This document shows positions 1-10,267 of a DNA stretch of 64,000 nucleotides, piece after piece (positions within the stretch are counted from its first letter, which is position 1; every line of letters starts with the position of its first letter). The DNA is taken from assembly GCA_002682825.1 (NCBI GenBank), contig NOKP01000042.1, positions 124,001 through 188,000 of the forward strand, in the 5' to 3' direction. Both the position numbers and the translations under genes were made by a program. Origin of the DNA: Neonectria sp. B-13 (taxonomy: Eukaryota > Ascomycota > Sordariomycetes > Hypocreales > Nectriaceae). Below the pieces are notes generated by a model. That model ran no database searches. It was not told where the DNA came from and saw only the letters and a program-made list of their open reading frames with translations.

Positions 1-867
1 GGCAGCAAGGTGAAGCATGTCAAGGTCGGCGACTGCGTTGCCATTGAACCGGGGGTGCCCTGCAGACGATGCGACTTTTGCCGAGCTGGCTCGTACAACC
101 TCTGCGTAGACACCGTTTTTGCTGCAACGCCTCCTCACGACGGCACCCTGCAGAAGTACTATACTGTTGCTTCTGACTACGTGTATCCGATTTCCCAGCA
201 GATGACGGCTGAAGATGGCGCGCTGGTGGATCCCGTAGCCGTGGCTGTTCAGATTGTCAAAGTGGGAGACGTACGAGCTCGCCAGTCTGTTCTCGTCTTT
301 AGCTGTGGCCCCATCGGCGTGCTCTGCCAAGCTGTTGCCAAAGCGTCTGGTGCCAGCAAGGTCATTGGTGTCGATATTTCCGACTCGCGAGCTCAGTTTG
401 CGCGAGAATTCGCTGCCGACGGCGTCCACGTCTCGAAGACCAAGCCGGAGGAGGGCGTCGACCCAGTGGATGCCGCCCGGTTGCTTGGTGAGAAAATCGT
501 GGCCGGTTTTGGACTCGGTGAAGGCGCAGATGTGGTGTTGGAATGCACTGGTGCTGAACAGTGCATCCAAGACGGCATCTTCGCAGCAAAGAAGGGTGGC
601 ACTTATGTGCAAGTTGGAATGGGAAAGGATAATGTTGTCTTCCCGATTACCACAGCGTGCATGCATGCATTGACTGACAAGGGCTCTATTCGTTACTCCA
701 CTGGGTGTTATCCCGAGGCGATCCGACTCATCTCAAGCCGACAGATTCAGCCTAGTAAGCTCATTACACATCGGTTCAAGTTTGAACAGGCTGAGGAGGC
801 GTTTGAACTGGTACGGCGGGGCCGGGAAAACACTCTCAAAGTCATTATTGAGGGTGTTCAAAATTAG
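1..867 (+). CDS. Zinc-dependent polyol (sorbitol/xylitol/L-arabinitol-type) dehydrogenase, 5' partial
   Basis: C-terminal ~288 residues of a medium-chain dehydrogenase of the sorbitol/xylitol/L-arabinitol group, which oxidises sugar alcohols with NAD(P)+ in the cytosol. The frame is open from base 1 (GSKVKHVKVGD...), so the start and the first catalytic-zinc ligands lie upstream of the window; the GTG at 10 is not a start. Visible: the structural-zinc loop GVPCRRCDFCRAGSYNLC (Cys at about residues 21, 24, 27 and 35), the Rossmann nucleotide loop SCGPIG followed by VIGVDIS, whose Asp favours NAD, and a C-terminal RFKFEQAEEAFELV segment typical of the family. Stop is TAG at 865-867. No intron is seen. 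It lies upstream of and parallel to an SDR gene, suggesting polyol catabolism. Exact substrate cannot be decided from sequence. Confidence 0.9.
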   Translation, partial: GSKVKHVKVGDCVAIEPGVPCRRCDFCRAGSYNLCVDTVFAATPPHDGTLQKYYTVASDYVYPISQQMTAEDGALVDPVAVAVQIVKVGDVRARQSVLVFSCGPIGVLCQAVAKASGASKVIGVDISDSRAQFAREFAADGVHVSKTKPEEGVDPVDAARLLGEKIVAGFGLGEGADVVLECTGAEQCIQDGIFAAKKGGTYVQVGMGKDNVVFPITTACMHALTDKGSIRYSTGCYPEAIRLISSRQIQPSKLITHRFKFEQAEEAFELVRRGRENTLKVIIEGVQN

Positions 868-1595
868 AGTAAATCCTAGTTCCCAAATCGACACAGTTTG
901 AGTCATGTTGACATGCCTTTGATGCCAATGAGCCTTGAAGTTTCGTACTGCACAGTTTGTACGCTCAAACAAGCATGTGTCTCGTGATGCAATGGCACTT
1001 GAGGCGACTTACCAGTCACCGCTACATTTCTCACCACACAAAGCGTATATACTTTAGTCACCGGCACGATAAAAGTTCTTACGTAGAGTACTGTAGCCGT
1101 CGAGATTGACGAAACTCACCTCCCAGTAAATATGTGTTGAGTGGTTAAGCACCACCCTTCAGCCTTTACTTCGCTCATGGCGAAATGACATATTGTGTGG
1201 TGCCTACACTCCCAATTTCGTTTCAAGCCCGAAATCCACAGGATAATTCCCAAAGTAGATCACGCAGCTCAGTCACCCGACACGCGGAGGCTAGTCGGCG
1301 AGGCCGGCGAAGGCATGCCTTCAGCGACCGGCCCGAGGTTGACTGTCACCCTGGGGCCGCTCTCAACTCTACAGCGCAACTCAAACACACCTCAATTCAG
1401 TTACAAATCATCTGTGTCACCGGAGAGGATCTGCCGGCGAGGGATAAGGTGTTCCTACCCCGCACTAGACTATTAATGACACGGGATATCTCGATCTGAG
1501 AGACGCTCATCTGTTTAAAATTCCACACAGCTTGATCCTTCTGCCTGGTGTTACGCGTTCATATTCATCTGTCACATTCCTACATTCTTGGCAAC
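868..1595. other. Intergenic region between the two dehydrogenase genes
   Basis: Normal-composition spacer of 728 bp holding the 3' end of the polyol dehydrogenase gene and the presumed promoter of the SDR gene. Overlapping open frames at 1185-1499 have no recognisable protein character. I see no RNA gene and no repeat. Confidence 0.6.
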
Positions 1596-2502
1596 ATGGT
1601 CCTCGCCGCGCATCCAAATCCAACTTCTCCTGTGCTCTCACATTTCTCACTGAAGGGCAAAACAGCGCTTGTCACTGGTGCCTCCCGGGGTATTGGTTTG
1701 CAGGTTACTACCGGTCTCCTCGAGGCTGGTGCGTCGGTTGCGATCACCTATTCAGCGATCCCCTTGGACGAGATCTCTTTTCTGGTGGCTACGCTCTCTT
1801 CTGCCATTCCTGGAGCGTTGGCAAGGCATATCAACTTAACGTGACTGACCGTGCGGCGGTGAACGCAGTTATCCAGACTGCTGCTAATGAACTCGGGGGG
1901 TTGAACATTGTGGTTGCCAATGCAGGAATTGCAGATCACATCCCGGCCGAGGACTACCCAGAGGACAAGTTCCGCAATATTCTAGGTGTCAACTTCAACG
2001 GCGCCTTTTGGGCAGCACAGGCTACCGCCAACCTCATGAAGGGCAGTAAGACTCGAGGTAGCATCATCTTCACAGCGAGCGTGTGCGCCATCCTAGTCAA
2101 CGTTCCCCAAACTCAGGCCGCATACAACGCCAGGAAAGCCGCCGTGGTGCATCTAGCAAAAAGCTTGGCCGTGGAATGGACATCGTTTGCAAGAGTAAAG
2201 TGTGCTTCGCTCGTGAGTATGTATTTAGCAACTTGCAATGTCCTGCTGACCACGAACATAGTTTTATCGCAACGGACATGCTGGAAGTCCATCCGAAGGA
2301 ATGGAGAGACAGGTGGTTCTCCATGATTCCAGGAGCAAGATTGTGTAAACCTGCCGAGTTAAAAGGCTCTTACGTCTTTTTGGCAAGTGACGCAAGTAGC
2401 TACATGACTGGTAAGCAAAGGGGCCGCATTGGAAGACATGGCTTGTACTGACGTACCTTAGGAGAAAATATAGTCATTGACGGCGGGTATACTCTACCGT
2501 AA
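1596..2502 (+). pseudogene. SOU1-like short-chain dehydrogenase (sorbose/xylulose-reductase type), frameshifted
   Basis: Classical SDR; family members reduce L-sorbose, L-xylulose or related keto-sugars with NADPH. ATG at 1596 gives MVLAAHPNPTSP...LKGKTALVTGASRGIG, with the TGxxxGxG cofactor motif, then NAG (VVANAGIAD), the catalytic YxxxK (YNARK) and the C-terminus MTGENIVIDGGYTLP ending at TAA 2500-2502. Exons read as 1596-2212, 2262-2410 and 2462-2502; both introns have GT..AG borders (GTGAGT 2213..TAG 2261; GTAAGC 2411..TAG 2461). Two problems: near 1825 the frame must shift by one base between ...SSAIPGA and KAYQLNVTD, and the phase at the 2212/2262 junction does not give the expected ...SPGFIATDM without a further small change. 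No sensible intron removes the first shift (the only GT..AG pair there would be 41 nt and drops needed residues). Probably a recently broken gene; sequencing error remains possible. Confidence 0.75.
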
Positions 2503-2721
2503 GCGGGCTAAGCTGCGATGCCAAACTACAACAGTAAATAGTCAAAAACAGATATTGCATTGGACTACAAGGCACATTGATAATTTCACTATTGCTGAAG
2601 ACGGATTGCACAGAAATGTAACCACTTCTGCAATATCCAGGTCTTGTCAGGACGGATACAACGCTATATTAACTCTTCGCATGCTCAATTCTATCACAAC
2701 GTTCTAAGACGGCCATAAATC

Positions 2722-4458
2722 TCACAGGTACCATCTATACGAAGGGCTCTCAGGCCCTGACGCAAGCAGTTCTGTAGGGATGTCCTTTGCGCTGACCTTG
2801 ACACCCTCCTTCGCATCACGGCTCTTGTTATCATGGACCATCCACAACCCCAAAAGGATTGTGCAAAGACAGCCGGTCGCACCGAACGAGGCAGTTGTAA
2901 TGAGTGCAGGTAAGTACTTGGGGGCGTCTTTTTCTTGGAAGATGTTTGAACTATAGATTACCGTTAGTATGAGAGCCTCGAAGGATATGATCAAGCATGT
3001 ACTTACGCAACCAAGCCCATGACATTTGCCATTGGAACGCCGACTGTGGTAAGCATGATTCGCCGGTTTTCGTTAGCAATGTTGTTGTTGTACCAGACAT
3101 CCAGGAGAACTGAAGGGGCCGACGTGCCCCAGGTCATCATGAAGCAGGCGAAGTAGGCTACATGCAGCTGAGTCGTGACGTTGACGCAAGCATAGATGAT
3201 GAAGCCAGTCAAGGTAAAGGCGAATCCCAAAGCCACAAATGGGGATCGTAGTCGTGCAAAATCGGAGACGAATCCAAGGACAAGAAGCATGACAGCGCCG
3301 GTAATGTTTGGCGCAACGGTGTATAGGTTGGTCTTGATGGTGCTATACCCGAGGCGTTTCACAATTACAGGTAGGTAAAGCTGCACAGCCTGCAGCGGAA
3401 CACCGAGACAGACCTGAATCAAGAGAATTGCCCAAGATGTAGGGTGCTTAAGGATTTTGGCGGCCTCGCGTAGATTGAACTCCTCCCCGACGACGGAAGA
3501 GGAGTCCATCTGCAATCGGTAATGCGCCAGCTCTTTTTCTTCTGACGTGAGGAAGCTAGCCGTAGCACCGTTGTAGGGCAAATACCAGAACGCAAAGGCA
3601 GCCACAATCATAGTGCCGGAACCTAGGTGGATCATACGTTAGCGACGATTTCAGACTGCCATAGTTCGAAATTATCTCACCTTCGACAACGAACAGGTAT
3701 TTCCAAGCCGGCAATGCGCCACCTTCTATTTGAAAGGTACCGAAAGCAAGAAGTCCCGAGAAGGCGCTCGCTATTCCAGATCCGGCGTAGAAGATCGCGA
3801 GTCTCCTAGCAAGTTCACCTCGTCGATAGAAGGTTGTCTAGACGTAAAGTCAGTTCCCGGCGTTTCCATGGCGTCAACGTGTGTTGTACACACCTGGTAG
3901 TAGATGACTAGAGGGAAGAAAGCACTCTCCGACATGCCCAAGAACCAGCGCAGAGCAAACAAGCCAGAAAAATTGTGCGCGGCTGTAGTGAGCAGAGTCA
4001 TTGACCCGAAGACGACCATCATGCAGGGCAGAATTCTGGAAGGGCCGTACTTCTTCCCAAGGAGTCCAAGAAACGGCGCAGTCAAGACATAAGGGATAAA
4101 AAAGACCTGGTAAAAGCTCAGCACACAGTGCAACATGCGGCAGGATTCAGATTTGGATTCTCACCGAAAGCAAAATGTTGTACTGGTTACCCACAAGGCC
4201 GAGATCATCAACCAAGCCAGCGGTCTTGGCATTTCCCATGTTGCTCTTGTCGAGACTGTTGAACAAATACATGACGGCCAGCAAGGGCAGAATTCGAAGA
4301 TCAAACTTCCAGACAATGCGTCGTTCGGCCTCCGGATCGATGCTCAGCTGGGCAGAGATATTCGCAATCTCTCCTTTCTCAGGTGTTGCGTCATCGTATA
4401 AGGCCTGCGGGACCTTCTCTCCGGCCTCGGCCTCGGCATTTTCCTTTGGGTGGTGCAT
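2722..4458 (-). CDS. MFS anion:cation symporter (Dal5/Tna1 allantoate/nicotinate-type permease)
   Basis: Complete plasma-membrane transporter of the ACS family, which imports small organic anions (allantoate, nicotinate, vitamins, sugar acids) with protons. Five exons on the - strand: 4458-4165, 4106-3894, 3837-3681, 3622-3007, 2950-2722, total 1509 nt, 502 aa; all four introns (56-58 nt) have GT..AG ends and phases that fit. Start is the ATG at 4458 (MHHPKENAEAEAGEK); the upstream TTG-initiated extension is not needed. Features: cytoplasmic N-terminus, then FDLRILPLLAVMYLFNSLDKSNMGNAK (family signature in TM1), QYNILLSVFFIPYVL across the first junction, the GKKYGPSR loop, RWFLGMSESAFFP, a long central loop, and a second six-helix half ending in a hydrophilic tail ...SYRWYL. 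Length and topology are normal. It converges on the SDR gene with a 219-bp gap. Substrate unknown; context suggests a polyol-derived acid, but that is inference. Confidence 0.9.
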
Positions 4459-5699
4459 GATGGTATTGTAGATCCAGGGCAATATTGAGGTTCGTGCGGT
4501 CAGGCTCTCCTCCCCTTCGAGGTGTGGTGTCGCGACACTTATACAAATTCTATGAAGCCTTGACTGCTATGGTTCCCGAGGTCTCGCCGAGTTGATCCCT
4601 GTTTGGACGCCGCAGGCATCGTACATATGCATGATGGGACATTCAACCCATTCGTTAAGATAAGCCACCAAAAGTTTGAACTAGTAAGAGAGAGGGATAA
4701 TAAACGAAGTACACTGCGGTCGCTAAATCAGCGCCCGACAAAAAACAAAACCCTTGTTTCAACATCCCGGCCACAGGCTTTCCATGAGATAAGATTGTGA
4801 TAAGATGGCCACTTAATCGCCGCCGGCACCCTTAGTCATACTTTTCGAGATACGCACGGGCATCCCCGCACACAAACGGCACATCGATCGCTCTTGCCGA
4901 TCAGCAGATAGCCGGCGGCCTTTTTTTACTAACGAGTTTGACTGACTCTCTCCCTGTGTCCGCGGTGCATCGTGCATACGTAGTAGTAGTCGGCCAACCC
5001 GTCGACCAGACCCTGAAGGAGCTCCACTGTCACATTAAGATAGCACAAGGTTCATGATGACATGGGAGTATTGGCCTGAAAATCATCGTGCTGGTTTGTG
5101 TAGGAGGACGGGGGGTTCGCTATAAAATAAAATAAACTTCTCATGCGACGGTCTCGGCCAATATTGATCATCTGTTTCGTTCACGTGTATGACAGCATTC
5201 CCAAGGATGACAAGATGGGTGATACTAGACAGATAACGGGTTAGTTCTCACTAAGTCTATAGCATCCAGCAGTAGTTGAAGCACCTTCTTCTTGCCTCTC
5301 ATTCTCCCGCTTCGAGGGCCCCGGATTAATCGGGTTGGCGGGGCGGGGCCGCGGGGATGGATTGAACGGGCCTGCAGACTACGGGATGCTAGATTGGCTG
5401 TACCCACCACTTCAAGACATGCTGACACTTATCTTCTGCTTGCAAGGATCATGGTATTTGTGCCCAATGCCATCATATAAACGTCCAGCCTCATGCCACC
5501 CGTGGGGTTTAAAGTTTGAGTCTAATACGGAAGTGACCAATAAGTTCGTTCCCCTTCAATGGTTCCATAGATTGTTCCTTCGTATTGGACCACTCAGTTA
5601 CCGCGACTCGGCAGGATTGCTGTCCGAGCCCAACCGAACATGTCGCAACTCATGTTAGTAGGGGTTAGCCGATGATTGAAGGTTGTCCAGGAACGAACG
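4459..5699. other. Intergenic region, no gene recognised
   Basis: Normal-composition DNA between the transporter start and the transcription-factor remnant. It must carry the transporter promoter (reading leftward). It has a TATA-like stretch CTATAAAATAAAATAAAC near 5119 and GC-rich CCGGCGGCC near 4913, but neither can be assigned. Open frames at 4603-4800 and 5335-5658 look random. No tRNA cloverleaf was found by eye. Confidence 0.5.
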
Positions 5700-6384
5700 A
5701 TGCAGTTGGGATTTGGGTGGCACCGATCAGAGTGAAATGGCTACATGATACGCGAAGGCCAGCATTGACACCAACTCTACCAGACGCGTGAGCCTTATAC
5801 AGGAAGACTGAAGAATGGATTTCGCATCTGCAACTGGTAAGCAGGACCTAGGCATCAATATCACGCCCAAGGCTGCTCACAGGTAGAATCGTGCTGGCAC
5901 ACACATACCTCAAGTGTCTTTCTGGATCGATGTCGTCAACGACAATTGTCAGTAGTGTTGCAGCAGCATTCACAGCCTCGTAAATATACTGCGCATCACG
6001 GCTTGCCATTGTCGAGTCGGGAACAAACAACGGCCTTCGAGAGTTACCATTCTCATCAGAGCTCGCGCTGGAGGCACCTGGCTGAACCCCTGTAGAGAAC
6101 GGCCTAGAAGGCGAACGCATTGACATAGAGTCAAAGATATTCCTGCATCAAGGTCAAGAAACTCTTCAAGTGAGGTAAAACAGTCAATGATCTCTACACA
6201 TGCTGCCATGCATAGACGGCTCTGCTTGTGTCGTCAACATAGTTCTTGTAGTATCCTCTCACCATAATCTCAGCAGTCCGCGATCTAGATGCAAAGAAAA
6301 TTTTGTTTGCATTTCTAAACAGAGGTGATAACTCTACCTGCGCCTGAATAAGTAAGGTAAAGTCTTCAATGTATAATTGCAATA
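5700..6384 (-). pseudogene. C-terminal remnant of a fungal-specific (Zn2Cys6-type) transcription factor, decayed
   Basis: Reading leftward from 6382: LYIEDFTLLIQAQVELSPLF..RSRTAEIMVRGYYKNYVDD..RAVYAWQHV, then a stop where W is expected, RSLTVLPHLKSFLTLMQEYL, stop, LYVNAFAF, stop, AVL. This matches the middle/C-terminal regulatory region of fungal nuclear regulators (SPHLK..L..EYLRLYVNAFAFQA). The three stops at 6194-6196 (TAG for TGG), 6131-6133 (TGA for CGA) and 6104-6106 (TAG for CAG) are all C->T/G->A changes. The homology continues in another frame (MASRDAQYIYEAVNAAATLLTIVVDDIDPERHLRY, about 6010-5910) and again near 5805 (SSVFLYKAHASGRVG), so there are also frameshifts. The DNA-binding domain and N-terminal half are missing: homology stops at 6384, where an LTR is inserted. 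It could have regulated the neighbouring catabolic genes; that is inference. Confidence 0.75.
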
Positions 6385-6546
6385 TGTAAGAGTTGGAGTA
6401 ATATATTCAACCTTTAATAGATTAATCAGCTATTAAGCTAAAAGATTAATTAATTCAAGTAAGCTAGTATTACTTAAATCGCATTATATAATTAGTTATA
6501 AGAAAGCACTAAATACTTAGCTTTTAGCTAGCTTTATATCTTTATA
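6385..6546 (+). mobile_element. Solo LTR (family L168), RIP-mutated, inserted in the transcription-factor gene
   Basis: Starts TGTAAGAGTTGGAGT and aligns base for base, apart from C->T/G->A changes and a few indels, with the unmutated LTR at 60922-61089 (shared blocks include CAAGTAAGCTAG and GTTATAAG). Flanks are CAATA (6380-6384) and TAATA (6547-6551), a 5-bp TSD once one C->T change is allowed. The insertion marks where the transcription-factor homology ends. Confidence 0.65.
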
Positions 6547-6689
6547 TAATATTAAAAACTTATTAATAGTAAAACTTATTAATAATATTAAGTTTTAATA
6601 TTAAAATATTTAATATATTTTAATTAAAATTTAATAATAAAAAAAGATATAAATAAAATAATGTTTTAAATATAATAATTCTAAATAAT

Positions 6690-7312
6690 ATTTATAGTAA
6701 TTTTAGCCTTAGTTAATATTATTTAATAGATTAAAATAATATAATAAATAATACTTATAGTAATTTTAGCCTTTATTAATATTATTTAATAGATTAAAAT
6801 AATACAATTATTATAGGAGTACCTCTAGGATACATAGTTAGGTAAGGTTAATAGATTAAAAGCAAAAGTAGTATTCTTATTAATATATAAGCTAAAGCTT
6901 ACCCTTCAATTCTAAAGAGAGGCAAGCGTTTGAGTATGGAGATATAGCTGTAATATATGGGCTATGTGACTGAAGTACTAAAAGCTGGCACTGTAATAAT
7001 AATAGATAATATATAATAGTTAATATAGTAAGATATTATACTTAGTACTATTAATCCTAATAACTTAAATATAATAAGCTTTCCTAGTAATATAATTTAT
7101 ATTAATATTATATCTTAAGCTTATTTTATAATTTATCTAAGTTTCTTTTTCTAACCTTAATATTTAATTTATGAAAAGCTTATTTTAAACTATAATATAT
7201 ATAAATAACTATCTCTTATTAAGCTAATACATCTAACTAGGTTTCTTTTCTCTTTCTTAATATATTATAATATAGTATAATACAATTATAATATATTCTA
7301 CTATTACCTATT
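6690..7312 (+). repeat. R2 repeat, 5' portion, with a local duplication
   Basis: Begins ATTTATAGTAATTTTAGCC like the other R2 copies. The first ~60 bp are duplicated in tandem (6690-6745 and about 6755-6802). A 190-bp solo LTR sits inside it. The copy stops near 7312, where AT-rich sequence resembling hAT ends (GGTTATAAAATTAGTTAGTAC) takes over. Confidence 0.6.
6809..6998 (-). mobile_element. Solo LTR of the gypsy chromovirus family (190 bp)
   Basis: Reverse-complement match to the LTR at 33696-33885 over the full 190 bp (GGAGTACCTCTAGGATACAT near the left end, GAAGTACTAAAAGC near the right). Flanking 5-mers are ACAAT (6804-6808) and ATAAT (6999-7003), a TSD with one C->T change. It is inserted in an R2 copy, and no internal sequence adjoins it. 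Confidence 0.75.
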
Positions 7313-7555
7313 ATTAAGGTTATAAAATTAGTTAGTACTATATAATTAATAATTAATAATTAACTAAAATTACTTACTAATTATTAACTAACTACTAAAG
7401 CTTTTAGTAATAGTAAGACCTTTTATTAGCTAATTTAAGTTTAGTAATTACTAATTAATTATTAAAAGTTTTAATAATTAGTTAGTAATTATTAAAATAA
7501 ATTAGTTAGTAATTAGTTAATAGTTTAATAACTAAAGGTTTAATAATATTATATA

Positions 7556-7746
7556 ATGTATATTATTAATAATACTAAGATAAGTATTATTAATTATAAA
7601 GTAATAAAAAGCTATAGAATATTAATATTACTAATACTAAAATAGATATTATTAATTAGAAGATAATAGAAAGCTATAGAATTATAATATTATTAATACT
7701 AAGATAAGTATTATTAATTAGAAAGTAATAGAAAGCTATAGAATTT
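7556..7746. repeat. Three tandem copies of a ~63-bp AT-rich unit
   Basis: Three consecutive units share ATTATTAATACTAAGATAAG, then TATTATTAATTA and AGTAATAGAAAGCTATAGAA, separated by small differences. Upstream, 7316-7555 is low-complexity TTAGTTAGTAATTA-type sequence that may be a decayed hAT element. Downstream, 7830-7890 is a short CTATTAAGCTAT repeat tract. Confidence 0.65.
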
Positions 7747-7908
7747 TAGTATTAACTATAAAAAGTCTTAAATCTATCTTAAGATATTTATTTTTTATCT
7801 TTTTAATTTAATATTAAATAAGGTATTATCTATTAAGCTATCTATTAAGCTATCTTTTAAGCTATTTAAACTATCTATTTAGCTATTTATTCTTTTATAA
7901 TAGACTAT

Positions 7909-8039
7909 TTAGATATAATAGTCCTTGGTAGCACATACCTAAAGAAGGGGCTAAAGGTTAAATAGTATAAAAGAAAACAGAAAAAACAATAGTATAATAG
8001 GCTTAATACCTAAGCCTAAGGCAATAATAACTCAAGGAG
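7909..8039 (-). mobile_element. R1 retroelement, 5'-truncated 131-bp copy
   Basis: Only the terminal ~130 bp at the TATCTAA end of R1 is present (starting TTAGATATAATAGTCC on the + strand). It is bounded by a perfect 12-bp repeat ATAATAGACTAT at 7897-7908 and 8040-8051. A truncated copy with an intact TSD shows the polarity of insertion: the TATCTAA end is the 3' end. Confidence 0.8.
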
Positions 8040-8051
8040 ATAATAGACTAT

Positions 8052-10259
8052 AATAGTAATTATAATCTTATATCTTTAGTTTTAGATATTAAAACTAATC
8101 TTTTTTTAAAGTTTATTTTATCTAAATTAGAAAACACTATTAATTTAGATAATTCTAATTTAGCTAAAAATGAATTAGACTCTAAAATAGTCTCTTCTTC
8201 TACTTTATTTAGCTAAAATAAAGATATAGATTCTAGAATTTATATCTTTAAAAATAGCTTAGTTAAGTAGACTATATTACCTAATATAGAAGGTAATAAT
8301 AGAGAAATATACATTGAATATATGATATAAGTCTTCTTTTACTATTGAAACTACTATTTGAACTACTATTTCTACCTATTTATAATTATACTGAATTATA
8401 TATTTCCTTTACTTAAGCTTAATAGAGGGATAGATCTTTGGATTTTAAACCTAATTATTAACTTTTACCCTCTCTAAACTCCCTCTATTAAATCCCTCTA
8501 TACTTTATAGCTAATATTAAAGATAACTAGATTCCTTTAGTTTCTAATGTATTACTCCTTTAGCTATAGGTTAATTAGAATAATATTATCTATTAACTAT
8601 ATAATCCATAGAGTAGAGATAGGATTATATAGCTTCTTAAGGAACTCCTTTTCTATAGTAGTAATATTATTATTCCTTTCTAGCTTTAGAGCTAGCCTCT
8701 TTAAAAAGAGCTATTCTATTATAATCTATTAAACTATTATTATATTAAGCTAAATTCTATCTTATAGTAGAAGATTATAGCTAAAGACTATTAATTAGAT
8801 TAATTTCTTAGGTTTAAAGTAATTAATTATAGGCTATTTTACATATCTTAGACTAGACTTTTAAGTTATAATTTATAGTATAGAAATAAGGCTTAAATGT
8901 TCTTTTAATTTAATATATAGATTATATAAAAGCCTATATATATAGCTTAATAAGAGCTTACTAAGCTATAGTATAATTTAAATAAAAGTAGTTATCTTAT
9001 ATAATTAATAGTATAGTTATTATATTATTTAGAAGGTTAAATAGAATATAAAAAGATAACCTAAAAAGTATAAAGCCTTATAGGCTAAGCTTTTATTCTA
9101 AGGGATTTTAGCCTTTTTTAAGGTTTAGCTTTTCTAAGATTTAGCTTTTTTAAGATCTAGCTTTTCTAAAATCTAGCTTTTCTAGCTAATTAAGGTAGTA
9201 AAACTTATATCTTAACTTTATAGTAGAAACTTTTATCTTCTTAAGTTATTATTACTTTAGGCTTAAGTATTAAGCCTATTATATTATTATTTTTTCTATT
9301 TTCTTTTATACTATTTAATCTTTAGTCTCTTCTCTAGATATATACTACTAAGGACTATTATATCTAAATAGGTCTTCTTTATTTACTTTCTATTTCTTAT
9401 ATATTAATTAGTATTTTTAAGTATAATTATAAGAAGATTAAAAAGATTAAAGGATTTTAATCTTTTAATTATATAAGATATTATTAATTTAAGTATCTAG
9501 AAATTGCTTATAATAAAAAGACAGAATTAACTAAGAAAAGAAATAAGTTATTTATTCTAATCTATTAATTTAAATACTAACTATTTAATAGAAGTTACTT
9601 TAAATAAGAATAAAAGCTTTTTTGATTTATTTATAAATAAAAAAGCTTAGTATAATATATCCTTTTCTAAAGAAAAAGCTCTTAAAAAGATTCTATATTT
9701 TCTTATAGAAAATAACCTATCTTTTAATATCTTAAATTCCTATACTTTTTAAGACCTTTTAACCTATTATAATAAGTAAGCTTTTCTTTCTTTTAACCTT
9801 AATTATAAGCCTAGAATATACTAAATTTAATAGGGCTAGTCCTTTTATTAATAGGTAGAAGATTAAGGGTATTTTAAAAGATACTTTTAATAATAGCTTA
9901 TTATAATTTAATAAGCAATTAGAAGAAAATATCTTAGACTTAGAGTCTTTTTCTCTAATGTTTAATATATAGACTTTAAATATATAAATAGTCTTTTTAG
10001 GTATTATTATTACTTTTATAGATAAGGATTTTAATGTTATTTATAAGCTAATAGATAAGTAAAGACTTACCTTTCTATTTAAATACTAATAAATAAGTTT
10101 AATTTAACTAATCTTTAATTAGGCTTTAATTAGCTTATTAAAAGTTATACTAGGCTTTATATTTATAAGGAATTTCTTATCCTTTAATTATTATAAATAT
10201 TATATTTAGGTATATATTTTTAAATTATAGCTATTTAAAGTTATAAGCTAATAAATAAC
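8052..10259 (+). pseudogene. Degraded hAT-type transposase region (interrupted by an R1 copy)
   Basis: Apart from the R1 insertion at 8340-9367 this stretch matches no other repeat here. In the frame around 9700-9830 I read LIENNLSFNILNSYTF, a RIP-gap, DLLTYYNK, AFLSF, which resembles the hAT transposase segment 'nLPFniveneyFrdLl...lPSRrTi'. Everything else is too mutated to read. Adjacent hAT elements make this plausible, but the call rests on one short stretch. Confidence 0.4.
8340..9367 (+). mobile_element. R1 retroelement copy
   Basis: Full-length R1 from TACTATTGAAACTACTATTT to TATTATATCTAA. TSDs are ATAAGTCTTCTTT (8327-8339) and ATAGGTCTTCTTT (9368-9380), differing by one transition. 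It carries the CTAGCTTTTCTAAGAT minisatellite at about 9115-9185. Confidence 0.85.
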
Positions 10260-10267
10260 CTTATAGT

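Noticed and set aside
1785..1825. 41-nt intron to repair the SDR frame
   Set aside because: GTGGCT is a poor donor, no branch-point is seen, and removal deletes residues needed for family length; a frameshift fits better.
5335..5658. 107-codon open frame upstream of the transporter
   Set aside because: No similarity to any family I know, a shorter opposite-strand frame overlaps it, and composition is atypical for coding; probably chance.
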